Source: Mycolicibacterium crocinum
GTDB taxonomy: Bacteria; Actinomycetota; Actinomycetes; Mycobacteriales; Mycobacteriaceae
Direction of reading: 5' to 3'
Assembly (NCBI RefSeq): GCF_022370635.2
Contig: NZ_CP092362.2
Location: 124,001-188,000, forward strand
Length of the DNA: 64,000 bases
In this document: positions 1 through 8,994 of the stretch, one piece after another
How the letters are laid out: each line of letters begins with the position of its first letter
Position numbering within the stretch: the first letter of the stretch is position 1
The notes under the pieces: generated by a model
What the model was told of the DNA's origin: nothing
Seen by the model: only the letters and a program-made list of their open reading frames with translations
Database searches by the model: none
Translations under genes and position numbers: made by a program

Positions 1-744
1 CGGGTGACGCTCGAGCTGGGCGGAAACGACCCCGCGATCCTCCTCGACGACGTCGACCTCTCGCCCGAGACTATGCGGCAGATCGTAAAAGGCGCGTTCG
101 GGACCACCGGCCAGGTGTGCTTCGGTCTCAAACGTATCTACGTGCCGACCCGCATCCACGACCGCTTCGTGGAAGCGTTCTCAGCCGCCGTGGATGAAAT
201 CGTCGTCGGGCCCGGCGACGACCCCCGAGTCACCATGGGGCCGCTGAACAACGCTCAGCAGAAGAACCTCGTCGAGAAGATCGTGGACGACGCGCGCTCG
301 AGCGGCGCGACCGTCACCACCCTCGGGCAGCGGCTCGATTCGGCGGCCTGGGACCACGGCCACTTCATGATGCCCAGCGTGGTCACTGCGGCTGATCCCC
401 GCCTCGCAATCGTCGAAGAGGAACAGTTCGGCCCGGTAGTGCCCGTGCTGAAATACGACGAACTCGACGACGTGATCCGGCTCGTGAATCAATCGCAATA
501 CGGGCTTGCCGCCTCGATCTGGACGTCAGATGAAGAGCGGGCGTTCCTGCTCGGCCGTCGGTTCGACACCGGCTCCGTCTTCATCAACAGCCACACCTTC
601 ACCTCCCTCGACCCCCGCGCACCCTTCGGCGGGGCGAAAGCGAGCGGCTTGGGACGCGAATTCTCTCCAGCCAGCCTGGATTCCTACACCGAATTACAAA
701 CAATCAGCCGTCGCATCGGGCCGCCAGGCCCTCCGCTGTCCTGA
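1..744 (+). CDS. Aldehyde dehydrogenase, C-terminal part (5' end outside window)
   Basis: NAD(P)-dependent oxidation of an aldehyde to an acid. The reading frame is open from the first base, so the N-terminal cofactor-binding part lies upstream of the window. The general-base Glu in ELGGN is visible near residue 4, and the catalytic Cys in GQVC follows 35 residues later, the family spacing. The C-terminal signature GPVVPVLKYDELDD and the FGGAKASGLGRE motif near the end are present, and the protein ends normally at TGA 742-744. The next gene downstream is a broken IS256, so any operon partner on that side has been lost. The substrate is unknown. Confidence 0.93.
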   Translation, partial: RVTLELGGNDPAILLDDVDLSPETMRQIVKGAFGTTGQVCFGLKRIYVPTRIHDRFVEAFSAAVDEIVVGPGDDPRVTMGPLNNAQQKNLVEKIVDDARSSGATVTTLGQRLDSAAWDHGHFMMPSVVTAADPRLAIVEEEQFGPVVPVLKYDELDDVIRLVNQSQYGLAASIWTSDEERAFLLGRRFDTGSVFINSHTFTSLDPRAPFGGAKASGLGREFSPASLDSYTELQTISRRIGPPGPPLS

Positions 745-954
745 GTCCGGCGGGGAGCCTGACCAACACATATTCGTCACGGTCGTAGATCAGCGACGAC
801 GACGCGGCGGTATCGATGCATACAGGTAACTTCGCCGACGGTGTGAAGGCGTGGCGGCGCGTGCTTCGGCAGGGATGCCCCCATTAATGATCAATTCCGG
901 CCCAACGTTCGCGGCGATTCGACCCTCCTAACGTAGAGACCGCCAATAGTGGGA

Positions 955-2330
955 CTGTCGCGGTAACGGTGTAAACGGCCTGATCGGCCCCGGTGTGTCG
1001 GGGCCGGAAAGGTCGCGTGATGACCGAAACTGTCGTGGCTGTGGAGCCATCGCAGAATCCCGATGATGAGGCCGCCGTGGCGGCCATTGATGTCCCGGAT
1101 AGCCGTGAGGTCGACGAGCTCGAGGTTGCCCGGGAGTTGGTACGCCAGGCCCGCGAGGCCGGCGTATCGCTGACCGGTCCGGGCGGGTTGCTCAAGGCGA
1201 TGACCAAGACGGTCATCGAGACCGCTCTGGACGAGGAACTGTCCGAGCACCTGGGCTATGACCGTCACGATCCGGCTGGGTATGGCTCGGGCAACTCCCG
1301 CAACGGAACCCGGGCCAAGACCGTACTGACCGATGCGTGCGGGCAGATCGAGATCGAGGTGCCGCGCGACCGCGCCGGCAGCTTCGAACCCCAGATCGTC
1401 CAGAAGCGCCAACGTCGCCTGACCGATGTCGACGAGGTGGTGTTGTCGCTGTATGCCCGCGGGCTGACCACCGGCGAGATCAGCGCCCATTTCGCCGACA
1501 TCTACGGCGCGTCGGTGTCCAAGGACACGATCAGTCGGATCACCGACCGCGTGGTCGAGGAGATGACCGTGTGGCACACCCGCCCGCTGGAACGCGTGTA
1601 CGCCGCGGTGTTCATCGACGCCCTGCACGTCAAGATCCGCGACGGCCAGGTCGGCCCCAGGCCCATCTACGCCGCGATCGGGGTGGACCTGGCCGGGCAT
1701 CGTGACGTGCTGGGCATGTGGGCCGGCGAGGGCGATGGCGAGTCAGCCAAATACTGGCTGGCGGTACTCACCGAGCTGAAGAACCGCGGGGTGGCCGACA
1801 TCTTCTTCCTGGTCTGCGACGGGCTCAAAGGCTTACCGCAGTCGGTGGGCGCGGTGTTCCCCCGACACTGTGGTCCAGACGTGTGTCATCCATTTGATCC
1901 GTGGGACGTTCCGCTATGCCGGGCGCCAGCACCGCGACGCCATTGCTAAGGCGTTGCGGCCGATCTACACCGCGGTCAACGCTGAGGCTGCAGCGGCAGC
2001 GCTAAACGCATTCGAGCCCAGTGGGGTAACCGCTACCCGGCGGCGATTCGATTGTGGCGCAACGCGTGGAGTGAGTTCATTCCGTTCCTGGACTACGACA
2101 CCGAGATAAGGAAGGTGATCTGTTCGACCAATGCTATTGAATCGTTGAACGCCCGCTACCGCCGCGCCGTGCGGGCCCGCGGTCATTTTCCGACCGAGCA
2201 GGCGGCGCTGAAGTGCCTATACTTGGTCACCCGGTCGCTGGACCCGACCGGGACCGGACAGAAGCGATGGACCATACGCTGGAAACCAGCCCTGTGAATC
2301 GCCTGTAAGTCTTTACACGGCTGGCCCGGT
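955..2330 (+). mobile_element. Degenerate IS256-family element (copy 1)
   Basis: A broken transposase gene is flanked by weakly matching inverted ends: GTGTAAA at 969-975 and TTTACAC at 2312-2318, each followed outward by similar bases. A perfect 7-bp hairpin (GGCCCCG at 986-992, CGGGGCC at 999-1005) lies in the leader just before the transposase and could hinder read-through from neighbouring promoters. Outer limits are approximate because the ends have diverged. A 12-bp direct repeat, GTGAATCGCCTG, occurs at 2294-2305 and again at 2376-2387, across the right junction. Confidence 0.65.
1020..2297 (+). pseudogene. IS256-family transposase, inactivated by two frameshifts
   Basis: Compared with the intact IS256 transposase at 29.5 kb in this window, the protein follows the family from MTETVVAVE through the DDE region (the VFIDALHVKIRDG, VCDGLKGLP and STNAIESLNARYRR blocks) but needs three reading frames. 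The first shift is an extra C in the run at about 1859-1863. The frame then continues as VQTCVIHLIRGTF until a second shift near 2010-2020, where a few codons are missing. The end is also cut: translation stops after RWKPAL at 2297, about 17 residues short of the intact copy. The chosen ATG has GGAAAGG upstream. Not expected to be active. Confidence 0.85.
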
Positions 2331-2591
2331 GCTGGCTGACAGGATCGGTGTCGCCGTCCTGGCTGAGTGTGACTCGTGAATCGCCTGGCCCCTGCGAAGG
2401 GTGCTCTTCCCAGGATCTGTCCATTCGGCCGAGGGCGGCGGCGCCGGCCCGGTCTTGCTTCGGTGGCTTGATTAGAAGCCTGCCCGACTCGTTGCCGCGA
2501 GTCGTGGCCCGTTACAGGCCTGCCTCGAAGTGCTCTTTCCGGGCTGACGCCGCCAAACGACGTCGTCTACTGGAAGGAAATCAACGTCGCC

Positions 2592-3654
2592 ATGCCCATC
2601 GTCGCAGAGCAGTATGCGTTTGTCATCGGAGTCGATACCCACGCCGCCACCCACTCGTTCGCGCTGATCAACGCCACCAACGGTGCCATCATCGCCCAGG
2701 CTGTGTTCCCAACTTCGCCCGCGGGCCTCGATCGTGCCTGCGCCTGGATCGCCCGCGGGATCGACGAGAAGTCGGCGCTGGTCGTCATCGAAGGCGCCGG
2801 TTCTTTCGGCGCCGGACTGGCCACGCGGGTCACCAACGGCGGGCTGCCAATCGCCGAGCCCGCGGTGATGCCTGCCGTGCAACGTCGCGGTGTCGGCAAG
2901 ACCGACGCCTTGGACGCGGTCCGCATCGCGCGCTCGGTCCTGGCCGTCGACATCACACGGCTGCGGCGGCCGCGAGCTGACGGGCACCGCGTCGCGCTGC
3001 GCGTTCTGACGGTGGCCCGTGAGGAGATGGTCGCCGAACGCACCAGGGCGATCAATGCCCTGACCGCATTGTTGCGCACCGTGGACCTCGGCCTCGATGT
3101 GCGTAAAGCGTTGCCACACAGCCAATTCAAGGCGAATCGCAGCATGGCGAGAACGCAAGGAAGACCCAGTGATCGCGACCTGCAGGCAGGAAGCGGTCCG
3201 GTTGGCCAAGCGCATCGTGGCTCTTGACAGCGAACTGGTCAACAACCGTAAGAGTCTCGATTCCCTCGTCGAGGACGTCGCTCCCGAACTCTGCGAGCTG
3301 CCCGGGGTGGGTTCGGTCGTAGCCGCCTGCGTCCTGACGGCGTGGTCACATCCAGGGCGCGTGCGGTCTGAGGCGGCGTTCGCCGCGCTCGCCGGCACCT
3401 GCCCGATCCCGGCATCATCAGGAAACACTCTGCGGCACAGGCTCAATCGTGGGGGCGACCGCAGGCTCAACCGTGCATTGACGACGGTCGTCATTGTTCG
3501 GATGCGCACCCACGCCCCGACCCGCGCCTATGTTGCCCGCCGCCGCGCCGAAGGCCGCACCACCAAAGAGATCATGCGTTCGCTCAAGCGCTACATCACC
3601 CGACAGCTCTACCGAACCCTGGCCGCGGCACACCCGGTGCCCGCAACCCCTTGA
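2592..3654 (+). pseudogene. IS110-family transposase with one frameshift
   Basis: The first frame (2592-3135) gives the DEDD catalytic domain of IS110 transposases: GVDTHA near residue 14, VVIEGAGSFG, and KTDALDAVRIA. The second frame (to 3654) carries the C-terminal Transposase_20 domain with LPGVGSVVAA and the serine-containing PIPASSG block, ending in QLYRTLAAAHP. One extra base near 3131-3135 separates the two halves: translation reads SQFKA in one frame and resumes as IAAWRERKEDP in the other. All recognisable domains are otherwise complete, so the damage looks recent. No terminal inverted repeats were seen, as is usual for this family. Confidence 0.87.
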
Positions 3655-3716
3655 CACGATATAGAAGCATCCTGGAAATCCCGGAGGCTCCTGACCTTGG
3701 AAACGAGGATGCAGGT

Positions 3717-4061
3717 ATGCCGAAGGAACAGTCTGCTGGGAAGCCCACGACACGTCGTTACAGCTCGGAGGAGAAGGCCGCCGCGGTGCGGATGGTCCGC
3801 ACCCTGCGCGAAGAGCTGGGCACCGAGCAGGGCACGGTCACGCGGGTGGCCCATCAACTGGGTTACGGCGTGGAATCGGTGCGCTCCTGGGTGCGCCAGG
3901 CCGACATCGACGACGGGTATGCTCCGGGTGTGACGACCGCGGAGTCCGCGAAGGTCAAAGAGCTCGAGCAGGAAAACCGAGAACTTAAGCGGGCCAACGA
4001 AATACTGAAACGCGCGGCCAGTTTCTTCGGGGCGGAGCTCGACCGCCAACACAAGAAATAG
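3717..4061 (+). CDS. IS3-family transposase OrfA
   Basis: A 114-residue OrfA of an IS3-family element. It has an N-terminal helix-turn-helix (RRYSSEEKAAAVRMVR through VARVAHQLGYGVESVRSWVRQ) and a C-terminal leucine-zipper coiled coil (KVKELEQENRELKRANEILKRA). The ATG at 3717 is preferred over the longer open frame because family members begin MPKE-like just before the HTH. In a working element a -1 frameshift near the end would fuse it to OrfB, but OrfB here is destroyed, so this protein is at most a leftover DNA-binding fragment. Confidence 0.88.
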   Translation: MPKEQSAGKPTTRRYSSEEKAAAVRMVRTLREELGTEQGTVTRVAHQLGYGVESVRSWVRQADIDDGYAPGVTTAESAKVKELEQENRELKRANEILKRAASFFGAELDRQHKK

Positions 4062-4348
4062 TCGACTTCATCGACGCCCACCGCGAGGAGTTCGGAGTCG
4101 AGCCCATCTGCACCGTCCTGCGCAGCGCAGGCCTGCAGGTGGCCCCGAGCACCTACTACGACGCCAAAACCCGCCCACCGTCGGCGCGGGCACAGCGCGA
4201 TGCAGTCCTGGGGCCGGCGTTGCGCCAGCTCTGGAAAGACAACTACCAGGTGTGCTTCATCGTCGATGCACACTCGCGGATGATCGTGGGTGGCGGGTAG
4301 CGTCGCATATGCGCACCTCGATGGTGCTCGATGCGTTGGAGCGGACAG
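4062..4348 (+). pseudogene. IS3-family OrfB remnant with internal deletion
   Basis: In the -1 frame after OrfA the sequence reads VDFIDAHREEFGVEPICTVL and STYYDAKTRPPS, the normal start of an IS3 OrfB. At LWKDNYQV it jumps directly to CFIVDAHSRMIVG. About 110-120 residues that hold the first catalytic Asp of the DDE domain are therefore missing. One base is also lost near 4292-4296, after which the frame continues as WRVASHMRTSMVLDALERT. Homology stops near 4348, where the oppositely oriented IS21 remnant begins. The gene is dead. Confidence 0.8.
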
Positions 4349-5664
4349 GTCGATGACTGTGGAATCGGTTGCCGTGGCCACGCTTTCGGTGGCCACGGTG
4401 TTGGCGGTGGTGGTCCGGAGTAGTTGGGCGGCAGCAGCTTTGGCGGCTGCACCGGGTGGGATGCGTTCCTTGCGGCGGTGCGGTCGGCCGGTCGTGCCGG
4501 TGGCCATGGCCGCGGTGTCCAGGGCGATGATGTGGCCGCTGTCGCGGACCACGAGTCGAGGCCGTCTGTGGCGCGGTGGTGGCGGGCCACGACGACGCCG
4601 GTCATCGTGGCGATGTCGATGTACTGGCCACCGATGGGGTGGCTGACGGTGACCTGGGCGGCGGCCAACTCCGGTGGCACCGAGTAGCGGTTGCCGCGGT
4701 AGGACACCAGGGCTTGGCGTGACGCGGTTCGGGACTCGGACACGATTACCGGGTACGGCGTCACTGGTACCGGGGCCAGCGGCTCAGCTTTGGCGACCAC
4801 GGCGACCGAGGAGCGCCCGTCGGTGGTGGCCCGGATCCGGGTGTCACCTCGCAGACGAGCGAAGCGGTCCACGCTGGCCTGGGCCGCCTCAACGGTCAGG
4901 TCGTCGGCCAGGGTGCGCCACCAGCGTTGCGCGGCAGTGTGATTGACCTTCTCCACGACACCTTTGCGCTTACCGCGTCGCGGTGGGCAGATCGCTACCG
5001 AGACGCCGTAGTGTTTGGCGACCCCGGCGAACGAGGCGGTCACCCGGCCCGAGCCTGGGTCGCAGACTGTGGCCATCCGGTCGAACCGCCAGATGCGGGT
5101 CAGCCCGCCCAGGCCGCGCACGATGCGGTCGATGGCGGCCACCAGGTGCGGTTGATCCATCGACGGTGAGAGCACCGCCCGCCACTTGCCCGAATGCGCC
5201 AGCGAGCCGACCAGCAGGAAAGCTTTCTTCCCCCATCCCCAGGATGCGGGTGGATCGGGCAATTCCAGCCAGTCCCATTGGGTTTCCTCACCCGGCGGGT
5301 GCGCGATGACCGCGTTGGGCCGGTCTGCCGCGGTGCGGCAGGCCTCGTACGCCGGGCGCAGACTGCGGGTGCGGATGTTGCGGGTCAGGCTCTGATACGA
5401 CAGCCGGAAGCCGAGGTCTTCGAGTTCGTCGAAGAGTGTGCGGGCCCACAGGTGCGGGTCCTCGACCAGTCGGGCGGTCACGTAGTCGACGAACGGCTCG
5501 AACGGGTCAGGGCCCGGCCAGGCCCGCACGCCGGGCTCGGTGTCGCCGGCCAGATACTTGCGGACCGTTTTGCGGTCGAAGCCGGTGTGACGGGCGATCG
5601 CAGAGATCGACCAACCACGTTTTCGTAGGGCGTGTACTTCCATGTCGTCCTCCCATGTGAGCAT
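4349..5664 (-). pseudogene. IS21-family transposase IstA, frameshifted and 3'-truncated
   Basis: The protein starts at ATG 5664 with an AAGGAGG ribosome site upstream. It has the IstA order of domains: an N-terminal helix-turn-helix (HALRKRGWSISAIARHTGFDRKTVRKYL), a DDE-type core (TQWDWLELPDP, CPPRRGKRKGVVEKVNHTAAQRWW) and a C-terminal beta-barrel (VSYRGNRYSVPPE). After RATDGL, near 4553-4556, the frame shifts; the true continuation VVRDSGHIIALDTAAM lies in another frame. The 3' end is cut at the junction with the IS3 remnant and the helper ATPase gene istB is absent, so transposition is not possible. Confidence 0.85.
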
Positions 5665-5752
5665 GAGAAAGCGGGCCTCCTTCGACACAGCTACTGGCGT
5701 CAGACACCAGCAGCATCGAGGGAGGCCCGCCCTTCTCGGCGGAGCCACACAG

Positions 5753-5787
5753 GTGGGGAATTTCGATGAGCCTCAGTGGGGAATTTC
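5753..5787. repeat. IS21 end: two direct repeats of GTGGGGAATTTC
   Basis: Two identical copies of GTGGGGAATTTC lie at 5753-5764 and 5776-5787, just upstream of istA. Repeated sites of this kind at element ends are typical transposase-binding sites of the IS21 family. They mark the surviving terminus of the element on this side. Confidence 0.7.
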
Positions 5788-6048
5788 AGCGAGCGCGGTC
5801 AATAGACGTGCGTGTGCTGCCACGCCTCGACGAGGAACACACCGGTAGCGCTCTCACCGACAGTGCGCGTTATAAGGGCCGCCATCGCTGTCAAGCCTCG
5901 CCAACCACGGCGACGACCGCGCGATACCTCCGGCTTCGTCTGCAAGTTCGCTGGCTGTCGACGACGTGTGCCGTGCGACTGGTTCTGCGAGCGCCGCGGG
6001 GCTTGCTGTGGGAGCCGTTTTGGTCGTTGCCCATTTGGAGATGTTGTC
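5788..6048. other. Intergenic stretch between IS21 end and oxygenase promoter
   Basis: No gene with family resemblance was found on either strand. Short open frames here have no recognisable domain and no ribosome site. The end of the stretch runs into the promoter described next. Confidence 0.5.
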
Positions 6049-6107
6049 TTGACGGGCCGTGTGACGTGACTTACATTCTCTACAGCGGAGGACACATCTG
6101 TTCAGCA
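6049..6107 (+). promoter_or_regulatory. Promoter and putative operator of the oxygenase operon
   Basis: TTGACG at 6049-6054 and TACATT at 6072-6077 are separated by 17 bases, a good sigma-A type promoter. Immediately downstream, at 6076-6107, is a motif with the core TTCTCTACAGCGGAG, then five bases, then ATCTG and AGCA. The same arrangement occurs at 25770-25800 before the aldehyde dehydrogenase gene. Position just after the -10 suggests a repressor site; the half-site style is reminiscent of IclR-type operators, which is inference only. ATTCT at 6075-6079 and AGAAT at 6107-6111 form an outer inverted pair. Confidence 0.6.
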
Positions 6108-6152
6108 GAATAGAGAGTGAGTGTTGATGGTCTGGTCGAGGAGTTCGGTGTG

Positions 6153-6662
6153 ATGAACGCGGTTGCGGTCGATCGGGATACCCGTGAGGCTGTCGAGGAG
6201 TTCATGTTCCGGGAGGCGGAGCTACTCGATGGGGGGCAGTTCCGGGAATGGTTGGGTCTGCTCGACCCTGACATCCGGTATGTGGTTCCGGTGCGCACCA
6301 CCCGTGAGGATTCCGCGGGTTGGGTGGGTGCGATCGCGCACTGGAACGACGACTACACGGGTTTGGAGATGCGGGTCCTTCGGGGCGAGACGGATTTCTC
6401 GTGGGCCGAGTCACCTCGGTCGCGGACCCGGCACTTCGTGTCCAACATTCGCACGGTTGCCGGACCGGAGGCTGATGAGTTGACCGTGCGCTCGAATCTG
6501 TTGTTCTTTCGCAGCCGCGGAGATAGCGGCCGGTGGGAGTTGCTGTCGGCCGAACGCGTCGACGTGTTGCGCCGGACCGACGATTCGCTGCGGTTGGCTC
6601 GGCGCGAGGTGTTGCTCGATCACTCGACGTTGCCTATCGACAACCTGTCGGTAGTCCTGTAG
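6153..6662 (+). CDS. Aromatic-ring-hydroxylating dioxygenase, beta subunit
   Basis: Small, non-catalytic subunit of a Rieske dioxygenase (SnoaL/NTF2-like fold) that packs with the alpha subunit encoded 60 bases downstream. About 169 residues, the normal family size, with the conserved N-terminal AVEEFMFREAELLDGG, the WLGLLDPDIRYVVPVRTTRE block and a C-terminal RREVLLDHSTLP. ATG 6153 is chosen because GAGGAG lies nine bases before it and the family starts here; GTG 6117 in the same frame is a longer alternative. Beta precedes alpha, the reverse of the second pair at 11.1-12.8 kb. First gene after the promoter at 6.05 kb. Confidence 0.9.
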   Translation: MNAVAVDRDTREAVEEFMFREAELLDGGQFREWLGLLDPDIRYVVPVRTTREDSAGWVGAIAHWNDDYTGLEMRVLRGETDFSWAESPRSRTRHFVSNIRTVAGPEADELTVRSNLLFFRSRGDSGRWELLSAERVDVLRRTDDSLRLARREVLLDHSTLPIDNLSVVL

Positions 6663-6722
6663 GGCCAGCTCCGTTCACCACCTCCGCGTGGATATCGCCG
6701 TTTCCAGAAAGGGTCCAACCAT

Positions 6723-8090
6723 ATGACCACCGAAACAACCGGAACAGCTGACGCGACCGATCCCTACCTGCGGCGCGCGCTGCGCGACGTAGCGGACGGG
6801 CTCAAGGTCGGGCGCTTACCGGCCCGCGTCGTCAGCGATCCCGCGCTACACACGATCGAGATGGAGCGGATCTTCGGGCGCGCCTGGGTGTTTCTCGGAC
6901 ACGAGTCGGAGTTGGCCAAGTCCGGCGACTTCGTCGTGCGGCACATCGGGGCCGATTCGGTGATCGTTTGCCGGGACAACTCCGGCCGCATCCAGGCGCT
7001 GTCCAATTCTTGTCGCCACCGTGGTGCGCTCGTGTGCCGCGCTGAGATGGGAAACACCGCGCACTTCCAATGCCCGTACCACGGCTGGGTGTACAGCAAC
7101 ACCGGAGAGCTCGTCGGCGTGCCGGCGATGAGTGAGGCCTATCCCGGCGGCTTCGACAAGTCGCAGTGGGGATTACGTCACATCCCCCATGTCGACTCGT
7201 ACGCCGGATTCATCTTCGGCAGCGTCGATCCGAAGGCGCCGAGCCTGACCGACTACCTCGGCGACACGACGTTCTACCTCGACCTCATTGCGAAGAAGAC
7301 AGCGGGCGGTCTGGAGGTGATAGGGGCACCGCATCGATGGGTGATGTCAGCGAACTGGAAGACAGCCGCCGACAATTTTGTCGGCGACTCCTACCACACC
7401 CTCTTTGCTCACCGCTCGATGGTCGAGCTAGGCATGGCGCCCGGTGACCCAAACTTCGCGAGCGCACCAGCGGAAATCTCGCTGCAGAACGGCCACGGCG
7501 TCGGCGTACTCGGCTTTCCGCCCACGCTCGCCGATTTTCCCGAGTACGAGGGATACCCCGACGAAGTCGTCGACCAGATGGCGACGTCCTACCCGTCGCC
7601 GGTACACAAGGACCTGATGCGACGCTCATCCTTTATTCACGGCACCGTGTTCCCGAATTTGTCGTTCATCAACGTGACCCTCGCGCAGGACCACATGTCG
7701 CCCCCTACCCCCTTCATCACGTTCCGGGTATGGCATCCGCTCTCCCATGATCGGATGGAGATCCTCTCCTGGTTCCTGGTCGAACGCGATGCTCCGGAAT
7801 GGTTGCGCGATGCGTCCCAGGCGTCCTACGTCAACAACTTCGGCCCAGGTGGGGTTTTCGAACAGGACGACGCCGAGGCATGGAAGGCCATCACCGAATC
7901 TGTCCAGGGCCCGTTCGCCGGTGAAGGCCTGCTGAACTACGAAATGGGCATGGACTTGACTCCGCTCACCGACTGGCCAGGGCCGGGAGAGGCCCTCCCG
8001 AGCGGGTACGCCGAGCAGAATCAGCGGCGGTTTTGGGGGAGATGGCTGGAATACATGGGTCAGCCTCCCGCATTCGGCGGGCGTGCTTGA
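6723..8090 (+). CDS. Aromatic-ring-hydroxylating dioxygenase, alpha subunit (Rieske)
   Basis: Catalytic subunit, 455 residues. The Rieske [2Fe-2S] ligands are complete: Cys97-x-His99 in CRHRG and Cys117-x2-His120 in CPYHGW. The mononuclear iron site is visible as DNFVGDSYHTLFAH with His225 and His230 and the electron-bridging Asp222 between clusters. Length and motifs resemble the phenylpropionate/benzoate/biphenyl group, but the substrate cannot be read from sequence. It follows its beta subunit and overlaps the open frame of the next SDR gene. No ferredoxin or reductase is encoded nearby, so electrons must come from partners elsewhere. Confidence 0.95.
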   Translation: MTTETTGTADATDPYLRRALRDVADGLKVGRLPARVVSDPALHTIEMERIFGRAWVFLGHESELAKSGDFVVRHIGADSVIVCRDNSGRIQALSNSCRHRGALVCRAEMGNTAHFQCPYHGWVYSNTGELVGVPAMSEAYPGGFDKSQWGLRHIPHVDSYAGFIFGSVDPKAPSLTDYLGDTTFYLDLIAKKTAGGLEVIGAPHRWVMSANWKTAADNFVGDSYHTLFAHRSMVELGMAPGDPNFASAPAEISLQNGHGVGVLGFPPTLADFPEYEGYPDEVVDQMATSYPSPVHKDLMRRSSFIHGTVFPNLSFINVTLAQDHMSPPTPFITFRVWHPLSHDRMEILSWFLVERDAPEWLRDASQASYVNNFGPGGVFEQDDAEAWKAITESVQGPFAGEGLLNYEMGMDLTPLTDWPGPGEALPSGYAEQNQRRFWGRWLEYMGQPPAFGGRA

Positions 8091-8145
8091 TGAAGCTTCT
8101 GCCCAGGCTATGCGCGAAGTGCGCCCGTTCACCAATCGGCGCCGC

Positions 8146-8937
8146 GTGAGTGCCGTGAAGGCGGGGGACCGCCGGGTCGCAATTGTCACTGCCGCCGCCG
8201 CGGGAATCGGTAAGGCGATCGCCCTGCGGTGGTGCCGCGAAGGTGGGTGCTGTGTCATGGCCGACACCGACGGCGAGGGCCTCGATGCGGCCGTGCATGA
8301 ATTGGCCGAGTCCGGCGCGGCGGTTTGCGGCGTCGCCGGCGACGTTTGCCTCAGCGATGTTGCAAACAGTGTCGTCGAACGGGCGCTGACCGAGTTCGGG
8401 CGGCTCGACACACTGTTCAACGTCGTCGGCGGGAGCCTGGCTCGCAACGTGGAGGAGATCAGCGAGGAGCAGTGGCGCAGCCAGATCGACATGAACCTCG
8501 GCAGTGTCTTTCAGATGTCCAAACCCGTCATCCCACTCCTGCGCCAGGGTGGCGGCGGGTCGATCGTCAACGTCGCGTCGACGGCCGGGATCCTCGCCGA
8601 GAACAGGTGCTCCGCCTACAGCGCAAGCAAAGGCGGGGTCGTGCTGCTCACGAAGAACATGGCCCTCGACTTCGCCCGCGACAACATCCGCGTGAACGCG
8701 ATCGCCCCCGGGGGCACCCGCACGCCGAGGATCGAACGGTTCCTGGCCGAGCACCCCGAACACGCCTCGATGATGGTGGACCTCTGCGCGATGCAGCGTT
8801 TCGCAGGACCAGACGAGATCGCGGCGCCGGCTGTGTTTCTTGCCTCGCCCGAGGCGTCCTACATCACCGGTGCCGTACTGCCGGTCGACGGAGGCATGAC
8901 CGCCGGCGTCACTTTCCGGGCGTTCGAGGCGGTATGA
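8146..8937 (+). CDS. Short-chain dehydrogenase/reductase, possible dihydrodiol dehydrogenase
   Basis: Classical SDR of about 263 residues. Catalytic Ser is in IVNVASTAG and the catalytic pair is in YSASK; VDGGMTAG closes the fold. The glycine-rich cofactor loop reads TAAAAGIG instead of the usual TGxxxGIG, so the first glycine is replaced by alanine. Position right after a ring dioxygenase suggests oxidation of the cis-diol product, which is inference. The frame is open from GTG 8083, inside the end of the alpha-subunit gene; GTG 8146 is preferred because the SDR fold begins about eight residues later. Part of the same transcription unit. Confidence 0.88.
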   Translation: MSAVKAGDRRVAIVTAAAAGIGKAIALRWCREGGCCVMADTDGEGLDAAVHELAESGAAVCGVAGDVCLSDVANSVVERALTEFGRLDTLFNVVGGSLARNVEEISEEQWRSQIDMNLGSVFQMSKPVIPLLRQGGGGSIVNVASTAGILAENRCSAYSASKGGVVLLTKNMALDFARDNIRVNAIAPGGTRTPRIERFLAEHPEHASMMVDLCAMQRFAGPDEIAAPAVFLASPEASYITGAVLPVDGGMTAGVTFRAFEAV

Positions 8938-8994
8938 GCATGATCCCCAACCGCTGGAATCTACACCGGACCCACGAAAGCACCGCGAGCTGAG

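Noticed and set aside
986-1005. Hairpin before the IS256 transposase as a riboswitch
   Set aside because: It is a short simple 7-bp stem inside an IS leader with no further conserved structure.
1855-1870. Programmed frameshift in the first IS256 transposase
   Set aside because: The C-run might look like a slippery site, but a second shift and a missing 3' end show plain decay, and the intact copy at 29.5 kb uses a single frame.
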